Origin: Paenibacillus sp. FSL R7-0337
GTDB lineage: Bacteria > Bacillota > Bacilli > Paenibacillales > Paenibacillaceae
Assembly: GCF_037969875.1 (NCBI RefSeq)
Contig: NZ_CP150218.1
Span: 5,642,001-5,706,000, forward strand
Direction: 5' to 3'
Length of the DNA: 64,000 bases
Position numbers and translations under genes: made by a program. The notes beneath the pieces are model-generated. The model was not told where the DNA came from. It saw only the letters and a list, made by a program, of their open reading frames with translations, and did no database searches. Shown in pieces: positions 40,896-49,888 of the stretch (position 1 is its first letter; every line of letters begins with the position of its first letter).

Positions 40896-41453
40896 CTACT
40901 GGAAGCTTCGTCCCTGATTCATTGGAGTGTTATAGGAGGAGCCTGCGGACATTGGTGTCTGCATTGGCGTATGCATCGGCTGGTGGTTGATCCCCGCATT
41001 AATCGGGCTATGCAGTGAGTTCACCGGCTGGCTGTTTGAAGTGAAGGACGGGCTGAAGGAAGAGTTATACCCTCCCATTCCTGTATTGTGGCTTTGCCCC
41101 ATTGGTTGGCTCTGTCCCATAGAATGCATTAGTCCCATCTGGTTCCCGGAATTGAAGCTTGGAATGCTTGTATGGGTATTGAAGCCGGAAGTCTGCGGGA
41201 ACTGCTCCATCGATCTGACCGACTGCGAGATCTGCTCTAGCTGCTGCATCGCGGTCTGATGGCCCTGCAGCGCCTGCTGGATCATCTGAATGGCCTTGCT
41301 GTTATGCTGGCTAAGCTCCTGGAGCTTGGCGGCATCCTGCTGCTCCTGCTGAAGAAGCTGCTGGTAATTCTGCGTTCCCTGCTGGGTCTGTGCCATCAGC
41401 TGCTGAACGATTTGCTCGCATTCCCGGATCTGTGCAGATGAGTTGGTATTCAC
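40896..41453 (-). CDS. Gln/Met/Ser-rich protein of unknown function
   Basis: About 185 residues from GTG 41453, which has AAGGAGG at 9 bases (the frame is open to 41489 without a site). Residues 1-85 are a Gln-rich helical, probably coiled-coil, segment (IRECEQIVQQLMAQTQQGTQ, LQQEQQDAAKLQELSQHNSK). The rest is low complexity with Met, Gly, Ser, Asn and repeated HTPMQTPM, GQSQPMGQS. No signal peptide. I do not recognise it; the composition recalls small spore-coat proteins of Bacillales, but that is a guess. Confidence 0.65.
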   Translation of the reverse strand: MNTNSSAQIRECEQIVQQLMAQTQQGTQNYQQLLQQEQQDAAKLQELSQHNSKAIQMIQQALQGHQTAMQQLEQISQSVRSMEQFPQTSGFNTHTSIPSFNSGNQMGLMHSMGQSQPMGQSHNTGMGGYNSSFSPSFTSNSQPVNSLHSPINAGINHQPMHTPMQTPMSAGSSYNTPMNQGRSFQ

Positions 41454-41710
41454 TATTTTTTGCCTCCTTGAGATGGGTGTTATGGTCATGCGGGCTTATT
41501 ATCTCTGATGGGACTGGCGAATATTCATGCCTCGGGTGCAATTGAGGCGCTTCCGCCAAGAACGGTTACAATATTGCAAACGTTGCGTCACTCCGGGCGG
41601 GACGAGTTGATAAGAATAGGTACAGGCTGCTGTGCAACTATTGCGGCAAATGGACGTCTATGTTGAAAAGACAATCCAGAATCATCCATAACCTGGAGGT
41701 GGGGGCAACT

Positions 41711-42616
41711 ATGAGTCAGCGTGAACAGGCAAGCCGGATTCAAATGTATTTTCCCAAAAGCATCGCATTTACACTGGTATTTGTAATGCTTTTGACCGCA
41801 TGCTTCACAGGATCGGCCGCGGCGGCATCGTCTTCCTCAGATCTGATCATTGTGAACAAAAAAACGAACAAACTGGCGTATTACAGCGATGGCAAGCTGG
41901 TGAAGGTTTTTCCGGTCGCTACTGGCAAAACGAAAAGCCTGACGCCTGAAGGCAGCTTCAAGATGGTGGTCAAAATCAAGAACAGACCCTACTACAAGGA
42001 TAAGATTCCCGGAGGAGATCCGGCCAATCCGCTGGGGGACCGCTGGCTGGGGCTGGAGGTCAATGACACTTACGGCACCACCTATGCCATTCACGGCAAC
42101 AACAATGAATCCTCTATCGGTAAATATGTCAGCGCCGGATGCATCCGCATGCACAATGATGATATTCACTGGCTGTATCCGAAGATTGCGAAGAACACCC
42201 GGGTCATCATTACAACCTCCGGGCTTGAGATGGCGGCCATTGCCGAGAAGAACGGCTACCGTATGGGATCTACAATGATTGCGGGAGCTTTTGTCAAGGG
42301 CGGGGAGAAGCTGCAAGTGAAGAATTCCTTCCTGCTGGAGGATTCGCGGGTGTATATTCCACTGAGTGAATCCGTGAAGCTGCTGGGCGGAAGCCTGATG
42401 CAGGAGGCGGGAACCGGAGCGCTTATCATCACAATAGGCAAGAATACAGCAGTTCACAAGCCGCTTAGCACGAAAGCCAAAGTGAACGGCAAAACAGTGG
42501 AGATGCTAGCCTCCAAAAGTGTAGACGGCCGCCTGTACATTCCGCTGGGCAGCTTAACGCCGCTGTTCGGCCTGCCGTTCACCTGGAACGCTAAAGAGGG
42601 AGCAGTGAAGCTGTAA
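41711..42616 (+). CDS. L,D-transpeptidase with C-terminal copper-amine-oxidase-like domain
   Basis: About 301 residues from ATG 41711 (GGAGGT 10 bases ahead). Signal peptide (IAFTLVFVMLLTACFTGSAA), then a YkuD domain (IIVNKKTNKLAYYSDGKLVK, VATGKTKSLTPEGSFK) with the catalytic motif HGNNNESSIGKYVSAGCIRM; the Cys is the nucleophile. The C-terminal 90 residues form a stalk domain (SRVYIPLSESVKLLGGSL-like, LYIPLGSLTPLFGLPFTWN). It cross-links peptidoglycan or modifies the cortex outside the membrane. The lipobox-like LLTACF exists, but the +2 context and downstream AAA suggest ordinary cleavage; either is possible. Confidence 0.88.
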   Translation: MSQREQASRIQMYFPKSIAFTLVFVMLLTACFTGSAAAASSSSDLIIVNKKTNKLAYYSDGKLVKVFPVATGKTKSLTPEGSFKMVVKIKNRPYYKDKIPGGDPANPLGDRWLGLEVNDTYGTTYAIHGNNNESSIGKYVSAGCIRMHNDDIHWLYPKIAKNTRVIITTSGLEMAAIAEKNGYRMGSTMIAGAFVKGGEKLQVKNSFLLEDSRVYIPLSESVKLLGGSLMQEAGTGALIITIGKNTAVHKPLSTKAKVNGKTVEMLASKSVDGRLYIPLGSLTPLFGLPFTWNAKEGAVKL

Positions 42617-42684
42617 AGCAGCAGGATACTGCTGCACCAGCCAGGGATTATCCAACCAAGATGCCGCCATACACTGCGGCTCCA

Positions 42685-42719
42685 GAAGCCAGCCTATCAA
42701 ACATTGATCGGCTGGCTTC
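42685..42719. terminator. Hairpin after the L,D-transpeptidase gene
   Basis: GAAGCCAGCC pairs with GGCTGGCTTC, with an inner ATCAA/TTGAT match. The U-tract is poor, so it is a weak terminator or a stabilising 3' hairpin. Confidence 0.5.
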
Positions 42720-42743
42720 AAATGTTTAACCGGGTGGAGTAGA

Positions 42744-43349
42744 GTGACAGGATACATAGAGAATAGTAATATGAGAGAGATTTGTTATATTCTTGATCTT
42801 CCAGGGGAGGGACTGAAGATTAGAGTACGGATTATAGGCGGCTGCGGGAGCGGGAAGACATATATCGCCCGGAAATTAGCTCAAAATTACGGAATTCCTT
42901 GCTATGAGACGGATAATTTTGTCTGGGATCGTAGGGACAATACCAAGAACTCCCCGGAGGTGCGGGATGCCAAGCTCGCGGAAGCTATGGATGCGGAGTC
43001 GTGGATTATAGAGGGCGTACATTACAAATGGGGAACAGAAAGCTTCCGGCAAGCGGATCTGATTTTTCTGATTCAGCCTAAGGCTTATGTACAGGATGCC
43101 CGGGTCATCCGCAGGTTCATGAAGACCAGACTGGGGCTGGAGCAGGGGAATTATAAGCAGTCGTTCAAGTATCTCCGGATCATGCTGCTGGAATGGAACC
43201 GCAGCTTCAGGAGGGAGGGTATTCCTGCAATCATGGCATTAACCGAGGAGTATCAGGCTAAGCGGATCATCGTGCAGCAGAATCGTGAGATTTTGCAGCA
43301 TGTGGGCAGGTATGTGCAGGGGAAGAGTGTGCTGGGAACGAGTGATTAA
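42744..43349 (+). CDS. P-loop kinase-like protein (FlaR/DNA topology modulation type)
   Basis: Up to 201 residues. The P-loop RIIGGCGSGKTYIARKLA and ETDNFVWDRRDNTK match the adenylate-kinase-related family often labelled DNA topology modulation protein FlaR. AESWIIEGVHYKW and ADLIFLIQPK follow, as in the family. Family members start within a few residues of the P-loop strand, so the true start may be close to 42813-42819, where a GGGGAGG site lies but no standard start codon; GTG 42744 is the longest choice. Function in nucleotide metabolism is not established. Confidence 0.72.
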   Translation: MTGYIENSNMREICYILDLPGEGLKIRVRIIGGCGSGKTYIARKLAQNYGIPCYETDNFVWDRRDNTKNSPEVRDAKLAEAMDAESWIIEGVHYKWGTESFRQADLIFLIQPKAYVQDARVIRRFMKTRLGLEQGNYKQSFKYLRIMLLEWNRSFRREGIPAIMALTEEYQAKRIIVQQNREILQHVGRYVQGKSVLGTSD

Positions 43350-43371
43350 TTCGATTATACGGGAGGACATC

Positions 43372-43677
43372 ATGGGCAAATTGGCAACTTTTATTGTAGA
43401 GATGGTGCGTCTGGTGATTCTGCTCATTCTTACGCTGCTTGTGCTAGGAGGCGTGGAGCAGTGGATATTCAAAATGGCATATGGAAGGGAAGGCTTCCTG
43501 TACACTGCCGTACCTGGTAATCTGCTGGTGTTCTTTGTGATGTACCGCAACTATTGGCAGTTCAAAGGCTGGTACCAATCAGAGAAGAACCGCAAGCTTA
43601 ACCCGGGTTTGACCCGGAGTCTCATTGCCGTTGCGCTGCTGCTGATTGTGCTGCCAGGGTTATGGATATGGGCATGA
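43372..43677 (+). CDS. Small membrane protein of unknown function
   Basis: 101 residues from ATG 43372 with GGGAGG ahead. Three hydrophobic segments (about 8-30, 44-60, 80-100). Gene ends at 43677 directly before the RDD gene, suggesting one transcript. No recognised domain. Confidence 0.7.
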   Translation: MGKLATFIVEMVRLVILLILTLLVLGGVEQWIFKMAYGREGFLYTAVPGNLLVFFVMYRNYWQFKGWYQSEKNRKLNPGLTRSLIAVALLLIVLPGLWIWA

Positions 43678-43710
43678 ATGATGGACTACTTTTGCGTAAG
43701 GGGTGAAAGT

Positions 43711-44280
43711 ATGGAGCCGTGGATCGAGGAGCAGCTTAATGTATATGAATTTGTAGGCTTTTGGAAAAGAGTGCTGATTAATATCATTGACTCACTTATT
43801 CTTATTCTTCCTACCTATTTACTGACCAGGATTTCAGTGCCGGCGGCAGAGTCGGCAGGGTCAGCATTCCCGCTTTTTATACAGTTTGCACTGCTTATGT
43901 TGTTCAATATATTTATGGTTGTCCGATACGGCGGGACGCCGGGCAGGCTGCTTCTGGGGGCAAGAATCGTTGATGAGAATGGAAGATATCCGGTGCTCCG
44001 GCAGGCTTTGATCAGGGATAGTTTTTTTATTGTTAACAGCTTCCTGGCAGTGGTTGTGAGTCTGAATACCGAGGCGTTATCTGCCATACCAAGCAGTCTC
44101 GTGAACTGGAGTCCGCTTGCGGCCGATATAAATGTGTTTTTTGGCTGGGTAGTGATTGTGGATTGCCTGTTCGTCGCATTCACCCAGCGCAAGCGGGCGC
44201 TGCATGATCTGATGGCCCGAACTTATGTGGTGAACAAAACGGCGCTGGACCGTGATCAGACAGGGAAATTCATAGCATAA
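43711..44280 (+). CDS. RDD family membrane protein
   Basis: 189 residues from ATG 43711 (AAGGGGTG upstream; the ATG at 43678 overlaps the preceding stop and lacks a site). RDD hallmarks: FWKRVLINIIDSLILILPTY near the N-terminus with the Arg and Asp pair, GGTPGRLLLGARIVDENG, and a last conserved segment RKRALHDLMARTYVV with the second Asp. Three or four helices. RDD proteins are proposed ion antiporters or transport partners; function here is not assignable. Confidence 0.87.
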   Translation: MEPWIEEQLNVYEFVGFWKRVLINIIDSLILILPTYLLTRISVPAAESAGSAFPLFIQFALLMLFNIFMVVRYGGTPGRLLLGARIVDENGRYPVLRQALIRDSFFIVNSFLAVVVSLNTEALSAIPSSLVNWSPLAADINVFFGWVVIVDCLFVAFTQRKRALHDLMARTYVVNKTALDRDQTGKFIA

Positions 44281-44400
44281 GGCATTGCGTATAATACCTG
44301 GATCAGGAGGTCTGCGCCTGCAACCTTTGTTACAGGCACTTCGTCATAGGGTACAGTTTAGACAAAAGAGGATGTTTCCCATAACGAAGGAGATGGCGGC

Positions 44401-45153
44401 ATGACTACAGCAATTAGAACAATCACAGGTATTCTTATCGTTGGGGCGATGCTCAGCCTTACAGCCTGTAATTCCGGCAAAACGGAACCACCGTATAACA
44501 ATACGGCTACGGCTACAGCAACTGTGCAGCCAGGGGATAGCGCTTCATCGGCAGCAAAAGGTGCGCAGGTAAGCGAATCCGGTACAGATGAAGGTGCTGC
44601 TGCGGGCGCAGAGTCTGTAACTGCTGACTCTGAAGCCGCAGCCGGAGCCTCATCAGAGTCTACGGTTACTGAGGTTGCAGGGGCTGAAGCAGATACCGTA
44701 GCTCCCGCCACCCCGCAGGAACGGAGCAAGCAGCTGAAGGAACTGCTGGAGCTTGCCAAGCAGGGCAAGGTGCCCGGTGTCGAATATGCTGCACACACCG
44801 GACTTATTGATGAGGTGGAAGCCGCGTGGGGAGAGCCGGACCTCAAGGAATCGGCAGGCAAAGGGATCTATTCCACATATTCGGGCAAGCAGGTGGTAAT
44901 CGGCTTCAATAAGGGCAGCAAGATTTTCGATGTGCGCTCCAGCGCCCCGGACCTGCGTAACCTCACACTGGAGCAGATTGAAGAAGTCCTCGGCAAGCCG
45001 GATGATACTACTGTGAATGGCGAGCATAACATCTATATTTATCAGGCCAACAAGCAGTATCAGCTCAAATTCATCATCCCGGAATCCACAGGGACGGTAG
45101 ATCATATCTCGGTGTTCTCGGAGCAGGACTCCATTAATAATATGGCAGGCTAG
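44401..45153 (+). CDS. YjgB-like lipoprotein (DUF4309)
   Basis: 250 residues. Lipobox LSLTACNSG (Cys24), then an Ala/Ser/Thr/Glu-rich linker of about 90 residues, then a DUF4309 domain like B. subtilis YjgB: RSKQLKELLELAKQGKVPGV, GLIDEVEAAWGEPD, IGFNKGSKIFDVRSSAPDL, VLGKPDDTTVNGEHN. Anchored on the outer face of the membrane. B. subtilis YjgB has no established role. ATG 44401 has AAGGAGATGG ahead. Terminator at 45183. Confidence 0.82.
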   Translation: MTTAIRTITGILIVGAMLSLTACNSGKTEPPYNNTATATATVQPGDSASSAAKGAQVSESGTDEGAAAGAESVTADSEAAAGASSESTVTEVAGAEADTVAPATPQERSKQLKELLELAKQGKVPGVEYAAHTGLIDEVEAAWGEPDLKESAGKGIYSTYSGKQVVIGFNKGSKIFDVRSSAPDLRNLTLEQIEEVLGKPDDTTVNGEHNIYIYQANKQYQLKFIIPESTGTVDHISVFSEQDSINNMAG

Positions 45154-45182
45154 TCAGCTGAGAGCATCTTAGAGCAACTATG

Positions 45183-45214
45183 AATCCCCTTGCAGCAGCA
45201 ACTGCAGGGGGATT
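45183..45214 (+). terminator. Terminator of the YjgB-like gene
   Basis: AATCCCCTTGCAG pairs with CTGCAGGGGGATT, followed by TTTC. Confidence 0.75.
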
Positions 45215-45230
45215 TTTCGGTCTACAGGCA

Positions 45231-45395
45231 TGTAATCGGAAAACTGATCACAATGGGACCGAAGGCGGCGCGTAGGCGAAATGTAATCGGAAAACTGATC
45301 ACAATGGGACCGAAAGCGGTGCGAAGGCCAAATGTAATCGGAAAACCGACCACAATGGGACCGAGGGACGGCGCGTAGGCGAAATGTAATCAAAA
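45231..45395. repeat. 51-bp palindromic repeat array, three copies plus a partial
   Basis: TGTAATCGGAAAAC begins at 45231, 45282 and 45333, and a decayed copy at 45385. Each core reads TGTAATCGG-AAAA-CYGATCACA or close to it, an imperfect inverted repeat. The spacer (GGGACCGAAGGCGGCGCG) is more variable. Confidence 0.88.
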
Positions 45396-45508
45396 AAGCG
45401 CTGGTGCGTGAGCCAGGCCGCCTTAACCAGTTGCGAGTACTTAAATAAAGTCAACGCATGATGTATACTTTCTCTTATGAAAGAAATCAGAAGAAATGAG
45501 GCACGGCC

Positions 45509-46663
45509 ATGCATCTGGAGTTGAACGGAAGTGAATTTAAGGTATCCGCCGGAGGATTAACGGTAGAGCTGCTGCCCAAGGAATTCGCACTGCTGCAGTT
45601 TCTGTACCGTAACCGGGGGCGGACCTTCAGCCGGGAGCAGCTGCTGGATAAAGTGTGGCCGATGGAATATCCGGTGGAACGGACCGTTGACGATCATATC
45701 TACCGGCTGCGCAAGAAGCTGCGTCTACTGGGTGGGATTGACATTAAGACGATTCGCGGATTCGGGTACAGTCTGGCAATCCCGGGCAGCCTTGCGGGCG
45801 TGGCTGTGAATCCGGCAACGAATGACCCGGAGCTGCGTGACACGATGCGAGAGGTGTTCATGAAGTTCCATGTCTACGGCCAGGGGAACTCCATGCTCAC
45901 CCTTGCCCGCCAGCAGGACATCCTCGGCTACGAGCTGGACGCGCATTATTCTATGGTTATTCATTTTGTCCAGGGCGATTTGGAGTGGCTGATTTATACG
46001 GACGAGATTCCGTTAAAGGACCGGCTCTTTTACCTCAATCTGTTCTACTTCTTCATTGGTGATCCCAGGGAGAAGGTGGCGTACGCCGAGCGCCTGATTG
46101 CGCGGAGTCTGCTGAACCCGCCGGAGCAGCTGGAGCTGGAGATTCTCACGATGCTGGACATGTACACCCTTGCAGGCCAGCCGGAAAAAGCGCTGGAACG
46201 TCTGACGCGTTCCTACCAGGTCATTTCCGAACCCGGCTTCGAGAATTTCATCCCGGTCACGGTAATCACGGAGCTGTTCATCCATCTCTCAGCGGGAGCT
46301 TGCGATGAAGAGCTCGAACGGATGGATGAAGCTGTCAGCCGGATTTTGCAGGACAAGCCTTTTTTGCGGGAGATTGGCAATTACAAGGTCGTGAAGGGAC
46401 TCTGGAAGCTGCGGCGTGAACAGTGGATAGAGGGGGAGCGGCTGATCCATGAGGGATTGCAGGTGCTGGATATGTCGGGATTCGTGCCATTGCGCTTCTA
46501 TGCGCTGTACAAGATTCATCATTTTTGCCGGATGTTCGTGAGCGGAAGTGCCTCGGACCGAAAGTATAACAGCCTGTTTGTAGCCGAGCTTGAAGCTTGT
46601 GGCCTGGCCAGACTGGAACACACCCTGGAACACATCCTGCTGCCGCTGCTGGAGACCCCATGA
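45509..46663 (+). CDS. Regulator with OmpR-type winged helix and TPR-like helical domain
   Basis: 384 residues. Residues 1-95 are an OmpR/PhoB-type winged helix (LLPKEFALLQFLYRNRGRTF, LLDKVWPMEYPVERTVDDHI, IKTIRGFGYSL). There is no receiver domain. The remaining about 290 residues are helical with TPR-like spacing (PEKALERLTRSYQVIS, RREQWIEGERLIHEGLQVLD). This is an unusual one-component layout, somewhat like the SARP/BTAD class though the helical part differs. The MFS exporter gene starts 82 bases downstream on the same strand and is the likely target. Confidence 0.8.
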   Translation: MHLELNGSEFKVSAGGLTVELLPKEFALLQFLYRNRGRTFSREQLLDKVWPMEYPVERTVDDHIYRLRKKLRLLGGIDIKTIRGFGYSLAIPGSLAGVAVNPATNDPELRDTMREVFMKFHVYGQGNSMLTLARQQDILGYELDAHYSMVIHFVQGDLEWLIYTDEIPLKDRLFYLNLFYFFIGDPREKVAYAERLIARSLLNPPEQLELEILTMLDMYTLAGQPEKALERLTRSYQVISEPGFENFIPVTVITELFIHLSAGACDEELERMDEAVSRILQDKPFLREIGNYKVVKGLWKLRREQWIEGERLIHEGLQVLDMSGFVPLRFYALYKIHHFCRMFVSGSASDRKYNSLFVAELEACGLARLEHTLEHILLPLLETP

Positions 46664-46745
46664 TAATTCTCTGACAATTCTCCGTTACTTTAGAATCATA
46701 GATGGAGCTTCATCTACGATCTTATGTAACCTGGAGGAATGTCAG

Positions 46746-48029
46746 ATGGAACAATCAACCAAGCAGGGGAACAGCCTGCTTCATAACAAAACGTATATGC
46801 GGGTGTACAGCGCTTTTGCCACGGCGAGCTTCGGCGACTGGTTCGATTCACTGGCAATTCAGGTGCTGGTGGGTTACCGCTGGCAGGCCGGGCCGCTGAT
46901 GCTGGCGCTCATTCCGGTAGCGTTGGCGCTGCCGAGCATTCTGCTTGGATCGATTGCCGGGGCAGCTGCCGACCGGTTGAACAAGCTGAAGCTGATGCGC
47001 ATCTGCGATCTCCTGACGGCGCTGCTGACGCTACTGGTGCTGTTCGCCCCGAGTATGGTCTGGCTGTTGCCTCTGCTGGCGCTGCGTTCAGCACTGTCCA
47101 CACTGAATATGCCAGCCCAGCAGTCCCTGACCCGCAGTCTGGTCCGGGAGGACCAGCTAATGCAGGCCTCGTCACTGAACGGACTGGTCAATCAAGGCTC
47201 CAAGATCGCCGGTCCCTTGCTTGGAGGTCTGGCGCTTGCCTTCCTTACGCCGCAGTGGTGTATCCTGCTCAATGCCTTGCTGCGCGGCTGTTCTTACCTG
47301 CTGTTGCTGTCTGTCAAGAATATCCGCACGGATGAAGCAGACAGAAAGCTGTCTGAAGCGCAGCAAGGTAAGATTCCGCTTCTCACCATGTGGCGGGAAG
47401 GCTGGGGCTTTCTGTTGCGCAGCCGGCTGCTGTTGACTGCGATGTTGTTCGGAATTGCCGGAGCAATGGTCATTCAGGTGGTTGATTTTCAGTTCACCAG
47501 TCTGTTCAGGATATTCGCCCCGGAGCGGGAAGCGCTGCTGGGCTGGATGGTTGCCGCAACGGGAGCTGGAGCCGTGCTGATTATTCTGATTCTCAACAAG
47601 CTGAAATCCGAAGGCCGGTATGGCTGGAAGCTGGGCCTCGGGTACGTGCTGATTGGCGGGTCGATTGCCGCGCTGGGTCTGCTTAGTCCGGGGGCATCGA
47701 TGCTGTGGGTGCTGCTCATCGGATTTGTGCTGGGGATCGGCAACGGCATGTTTATGGTTACGTTCAATTATTGTCTGCAAAAAGAAACCCCGCCGCACAT
47801 GACCGGCCGTATCTTCGGCATCCAGAATACCGTACTCAGCGCGGTAATGATTGTAGCGCCTCTGCTGGGCGGCGTGCTGGTGCAGTATGCAGGTCCAGCC
47901 CGTATTTTTGTCAACATTGGCTTGTTGCAGGTGCTTCTGGGTCTGACAGGTGTGGTGTTTGGCCGGCAGCTCTGGCCGATGGCGAGGTCTAAAGCGGAAG
48001 CCGCCCATCCGGCAGTAGAGAGTAGCTGA
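46746..48029 (+). CDS. MFS transporter (MFS_3/enterobactin-exporter-like)
   Basis: 427 residues from ATG 46746 with GGAGG ahead. About twelve hydrophobic segments with the loop 2-3 motif AGAAADRLNKLKLMRICDLL and NMPAQQSLTRSLVREDQLMQ, VNQGSKIAGPLLGGL, typical of the MFS_3 branch that exports drugs or siderophores. It follows the winged-helix/TPR regulator and is likely controlled by it. Confidence 0.87.
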   Translation: MEQSTKQGNSLLHNKTYMRVYSAFATASFGDWFDSLAIQVLVGYRWQAGPLMLALIPVALALPSILLGSIAGAAADRLNKLKLMRICDLLTALLTLLVLFAPSMVWLLPLLALRSALSTLNMPAQQSLTRSLVREDQLMQASSLNGLVNQGSKIAGPLLGGLALAFLTPQWCILLNALLRGCSYLLLLSVKNIRTDEADRKLSEAQQGKIPLLTMWREGWGFLLRSRLLLTAMLFGIAGAMVIQVVDFQFTSLFRIFAPEREALLGWMVAATGAGAVLIILILNKLKSEGRYGWKLGLGYVLIGGSIAALGLLSPGASMLWVLLIGFVLGIGNGMFMVTFNYCLQKETPPHMTGRIFGIQNTVLSAVMIVAPLLGGVLVQYAGPARIFVNIGLLQVLLGLTGVVFGRQLWPMARSKAEAAHPAVESS

Positions 48030-48077
48030 GAAGGTTGATAGATCACTAATTTCTGTATGGACGAACAGGAGGAGCTT

Positions 48078-48644
48078 ATGACAACTTATATCTATATGGT
48101 AAGGCACGGGGATTCGCTGCGTACCGGGGTGGATGAATGGACGCGCGGCCTGTCGCCCAAGGGGGAGGAGGATGCCCTGCGGGTCACAGAATGCCTGAAG
48201 GATGAAGGGATAGATGTGCTGTACAGCAGCCCGTATATCCGGGCGGTTAATACAATTGCGGATTTGGCGGATCAACTGGAGCAGGAAATCATTCTGATCG
48301 ATGATCTGAGAGAAAAGGTCTGGATGGAGGGCAACCAGCAGCTAACCGACGATGACCTGTATCTTGAGCTCCAGAAGATGTACACCGATCCGGATTACGC
48401 CCTGCCGGGCGGGGAATCCAACCGGGAGTGCCAGGCACGTGCAGTGAAGGCGCTGCAGGACGTTCTGCGGACCCATACTGGGAAAAAAGTGGCCATCGGC
48501 ACCCATGGCATGGTGATGTCCTTGATGATGGGCCATTTCTCCCCGGAATATGGTCTGGACTTCTTACTGCAGACGACCAAGCCGGATATTTATGTCATGG
48601 AGTTCAAAGCAGATGAAGTATTGATCCGGCGGATGCCTGTGTAA
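48078..48644 (+). CDS. Histidine phosphatase family protein
   Basis: 188 residues from ATG 48078 with AGGAGG at 5 bases. Phosphohistidine motif YMVRHGDSLRTG near residue 7, YSSPYIRAVNTIADLA, and the second His in IGTHGMVMSLMM. It is a different subgroup from the one at 29.9 kb (only low similarity). Substrate unknown. Followed by a terminator. Confidence 0.87.
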   Translation: MTTYIYMVRHGDSLRTGVDEWTRGLSPKGEEDALRVTECLKDEGIDVLYSSPYIRAVNTIADLADQLEQEIILIDDLREKVWMEGNQQLTDDDLYLELQKMYTDPDYALPGGESNRECQARAVKALQDVLRTHTGKKVAIGTHGMVMSLMMGHFSPEYGLDFLLQTTKPDIYVMEFKADEVLIRRMPV

Positions 48645-48692
48645 GCTAAATTCAAGAAGGCAGCCGACCAATGTGGTGGCTGCCTATTTAGC
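48645..48692 (+). terminator. Terminator of the histidine phosphatase gene
   Basis: AGGCAGCC pairs with GGCTGCCT, with an outer GCTAAAT/ATTTAGC match, followed by TTTTC. Confidence 0.7.
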
Positions 48693-49078
48693 TTTTCTTG
48701 ATCAGCTGATCGCAAACGGATAGTCCGGAATTTCCCTCTTAAAATCATGCGCGCGCCTACCAGCGTCTTCTTACTTTGCAATAGAAATATCTTCAAAGAC
48801 CGGGTTCGAAGCGGACATTTTGGACATTCGGGGATAGTTGTATTCTATACATTTAAAAACAGCCAAAAGGAAGGATTTCCTCTTCTAACTGTAGTTTGTA
48901 CAACTAAATTTGCCCGAGTGGGCGAGATCCCGGATAATGAGGCATTATAGATATATGAAATACAACTAAACGGCTATTCGGCAGTAAGTCAAACGATTTA
49001 GTTGTACCGAATACACTTAAGCATTTCGCCTGCACATAATCCGGTCTGATGTCCTACATAATTAGTGCGGCCCTATAC
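48693..49078. other. Gene-free stretch with short repeated motif
   Basis: No supportable gene. TACAACTAAA occurs at about 48898 and 48961 and in reverse as TTTAGTTGTA near 48996; the last two form an inverted repeat (CAACTAAACG / CGATTTAGTTG) that could end the convergent TatD gene. Lower GC than neighbours. Confidence 0.4.
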
Positions 49079-49858
49079 CTATAGCCCATAAAATCGCACC
49101 GTATTCGCCGTCAGCTTCGCTCTGGCTTCGGTAACAGAATATCCATGCAGCGCCCCCCAGGCGGCGGCAACGTCATGGACCATAGCCGGATGGGTGGTGC
49201 GTCCGGTGAATGGTCCTTCAAACGGCCATGGGCCGTCTGTCTCTGCCATGACCAGCTCCGGCGGGTAGCGGCGTGCCAGCTCCTGAATCTCCGGTTCATA
49301 GAGGATGTCGGGAGTGAAGGAAATGTAGTAACCGCGGCTAATCATCCGGTCAACGGTAGCAGCGGGCCCCTTGAACCAGTGGAAATGGGCCTGCGTAAGG
49401 CCATGCTGCTCCAGCAGATCGCATACGGGCCACGCATCCTCATACACAGCATGCAGTACAACCGGCTTGGCTAATTGGGCGGCTAGCCTGAGAAGTCTGC
49501 CCAGCAGTCCGAGATAAGGTTCCATCTCCCAGCCCTCACCGCGTGCGATTGCTTCGGCCCGGGAGTAGTAGGGAAGGCCGATTTCACCAATAGCGGCCAT
49601 ATTGTCCGCATGGTCTGTAATCCATTTCAGCAGCGAATTCAACTCTTCCTCCGTAGGCAGCGCCTGCTCTGGATGGAAGCCATACGCAGGCTTCACGAGG
49701 CCCGGATAGCTGGCTGCTAACTCCAGCGTTCGCTTGCTTGAAGCGAGATTCATCGAGACGGCGATCAGCGACTCGATGCCCTGCTCCGGCATCCCCTCCA
49801 GAATGGAGGACACTACTTGATCCTCGTATTGGTCTAGATGAATATGGGCATCAATCAT
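49079..49858 (-). CDS. TatD family metal-dependent hydrolase
   Basis: About 259 residues from ATG 49858 (GGAAGGAGAGG 7 bases ahead; the TTG at 49864 is too close). Metal-site motifs: IDAHIHLDQY at the start, AAIGEIGLPYY, VVLHAVYEDA, AHFHWFKG and MAETDGPWPF. TatD proteins are Mg-dependent nucleases or hydrolases; this one is a divergent member. Single gene on the minus strand, just after the stalk-domain protein gene. Confidence 0.87.
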   Translation of the reverse strand: MIDAHIHLDQYEDQVVSSILEGMPEQGIESLIAVSMNLASSKRTLELAASYPGLVKPAYGFHPEQALPTEEELNSLLKWITDHADNMAAIGEIGLPYYSRAEAIARGEGWEMEPYLGLLGRLLRLAAQLAKPVVLHAVYEDAWPVCDLLEQHGLTQAHFHWFKGPAATVDRMISRGYYISFTPDILYEPEIQELARRYPPELVMAETDGPWPFEGPFTGRTTHPAMVHDVAAAWGALHGYSVTEARAKLTANTVRFYGL

Positions 49859-49888
49859 TTGCAAGCCTCTCCTTCCAGCGGCGGATTT

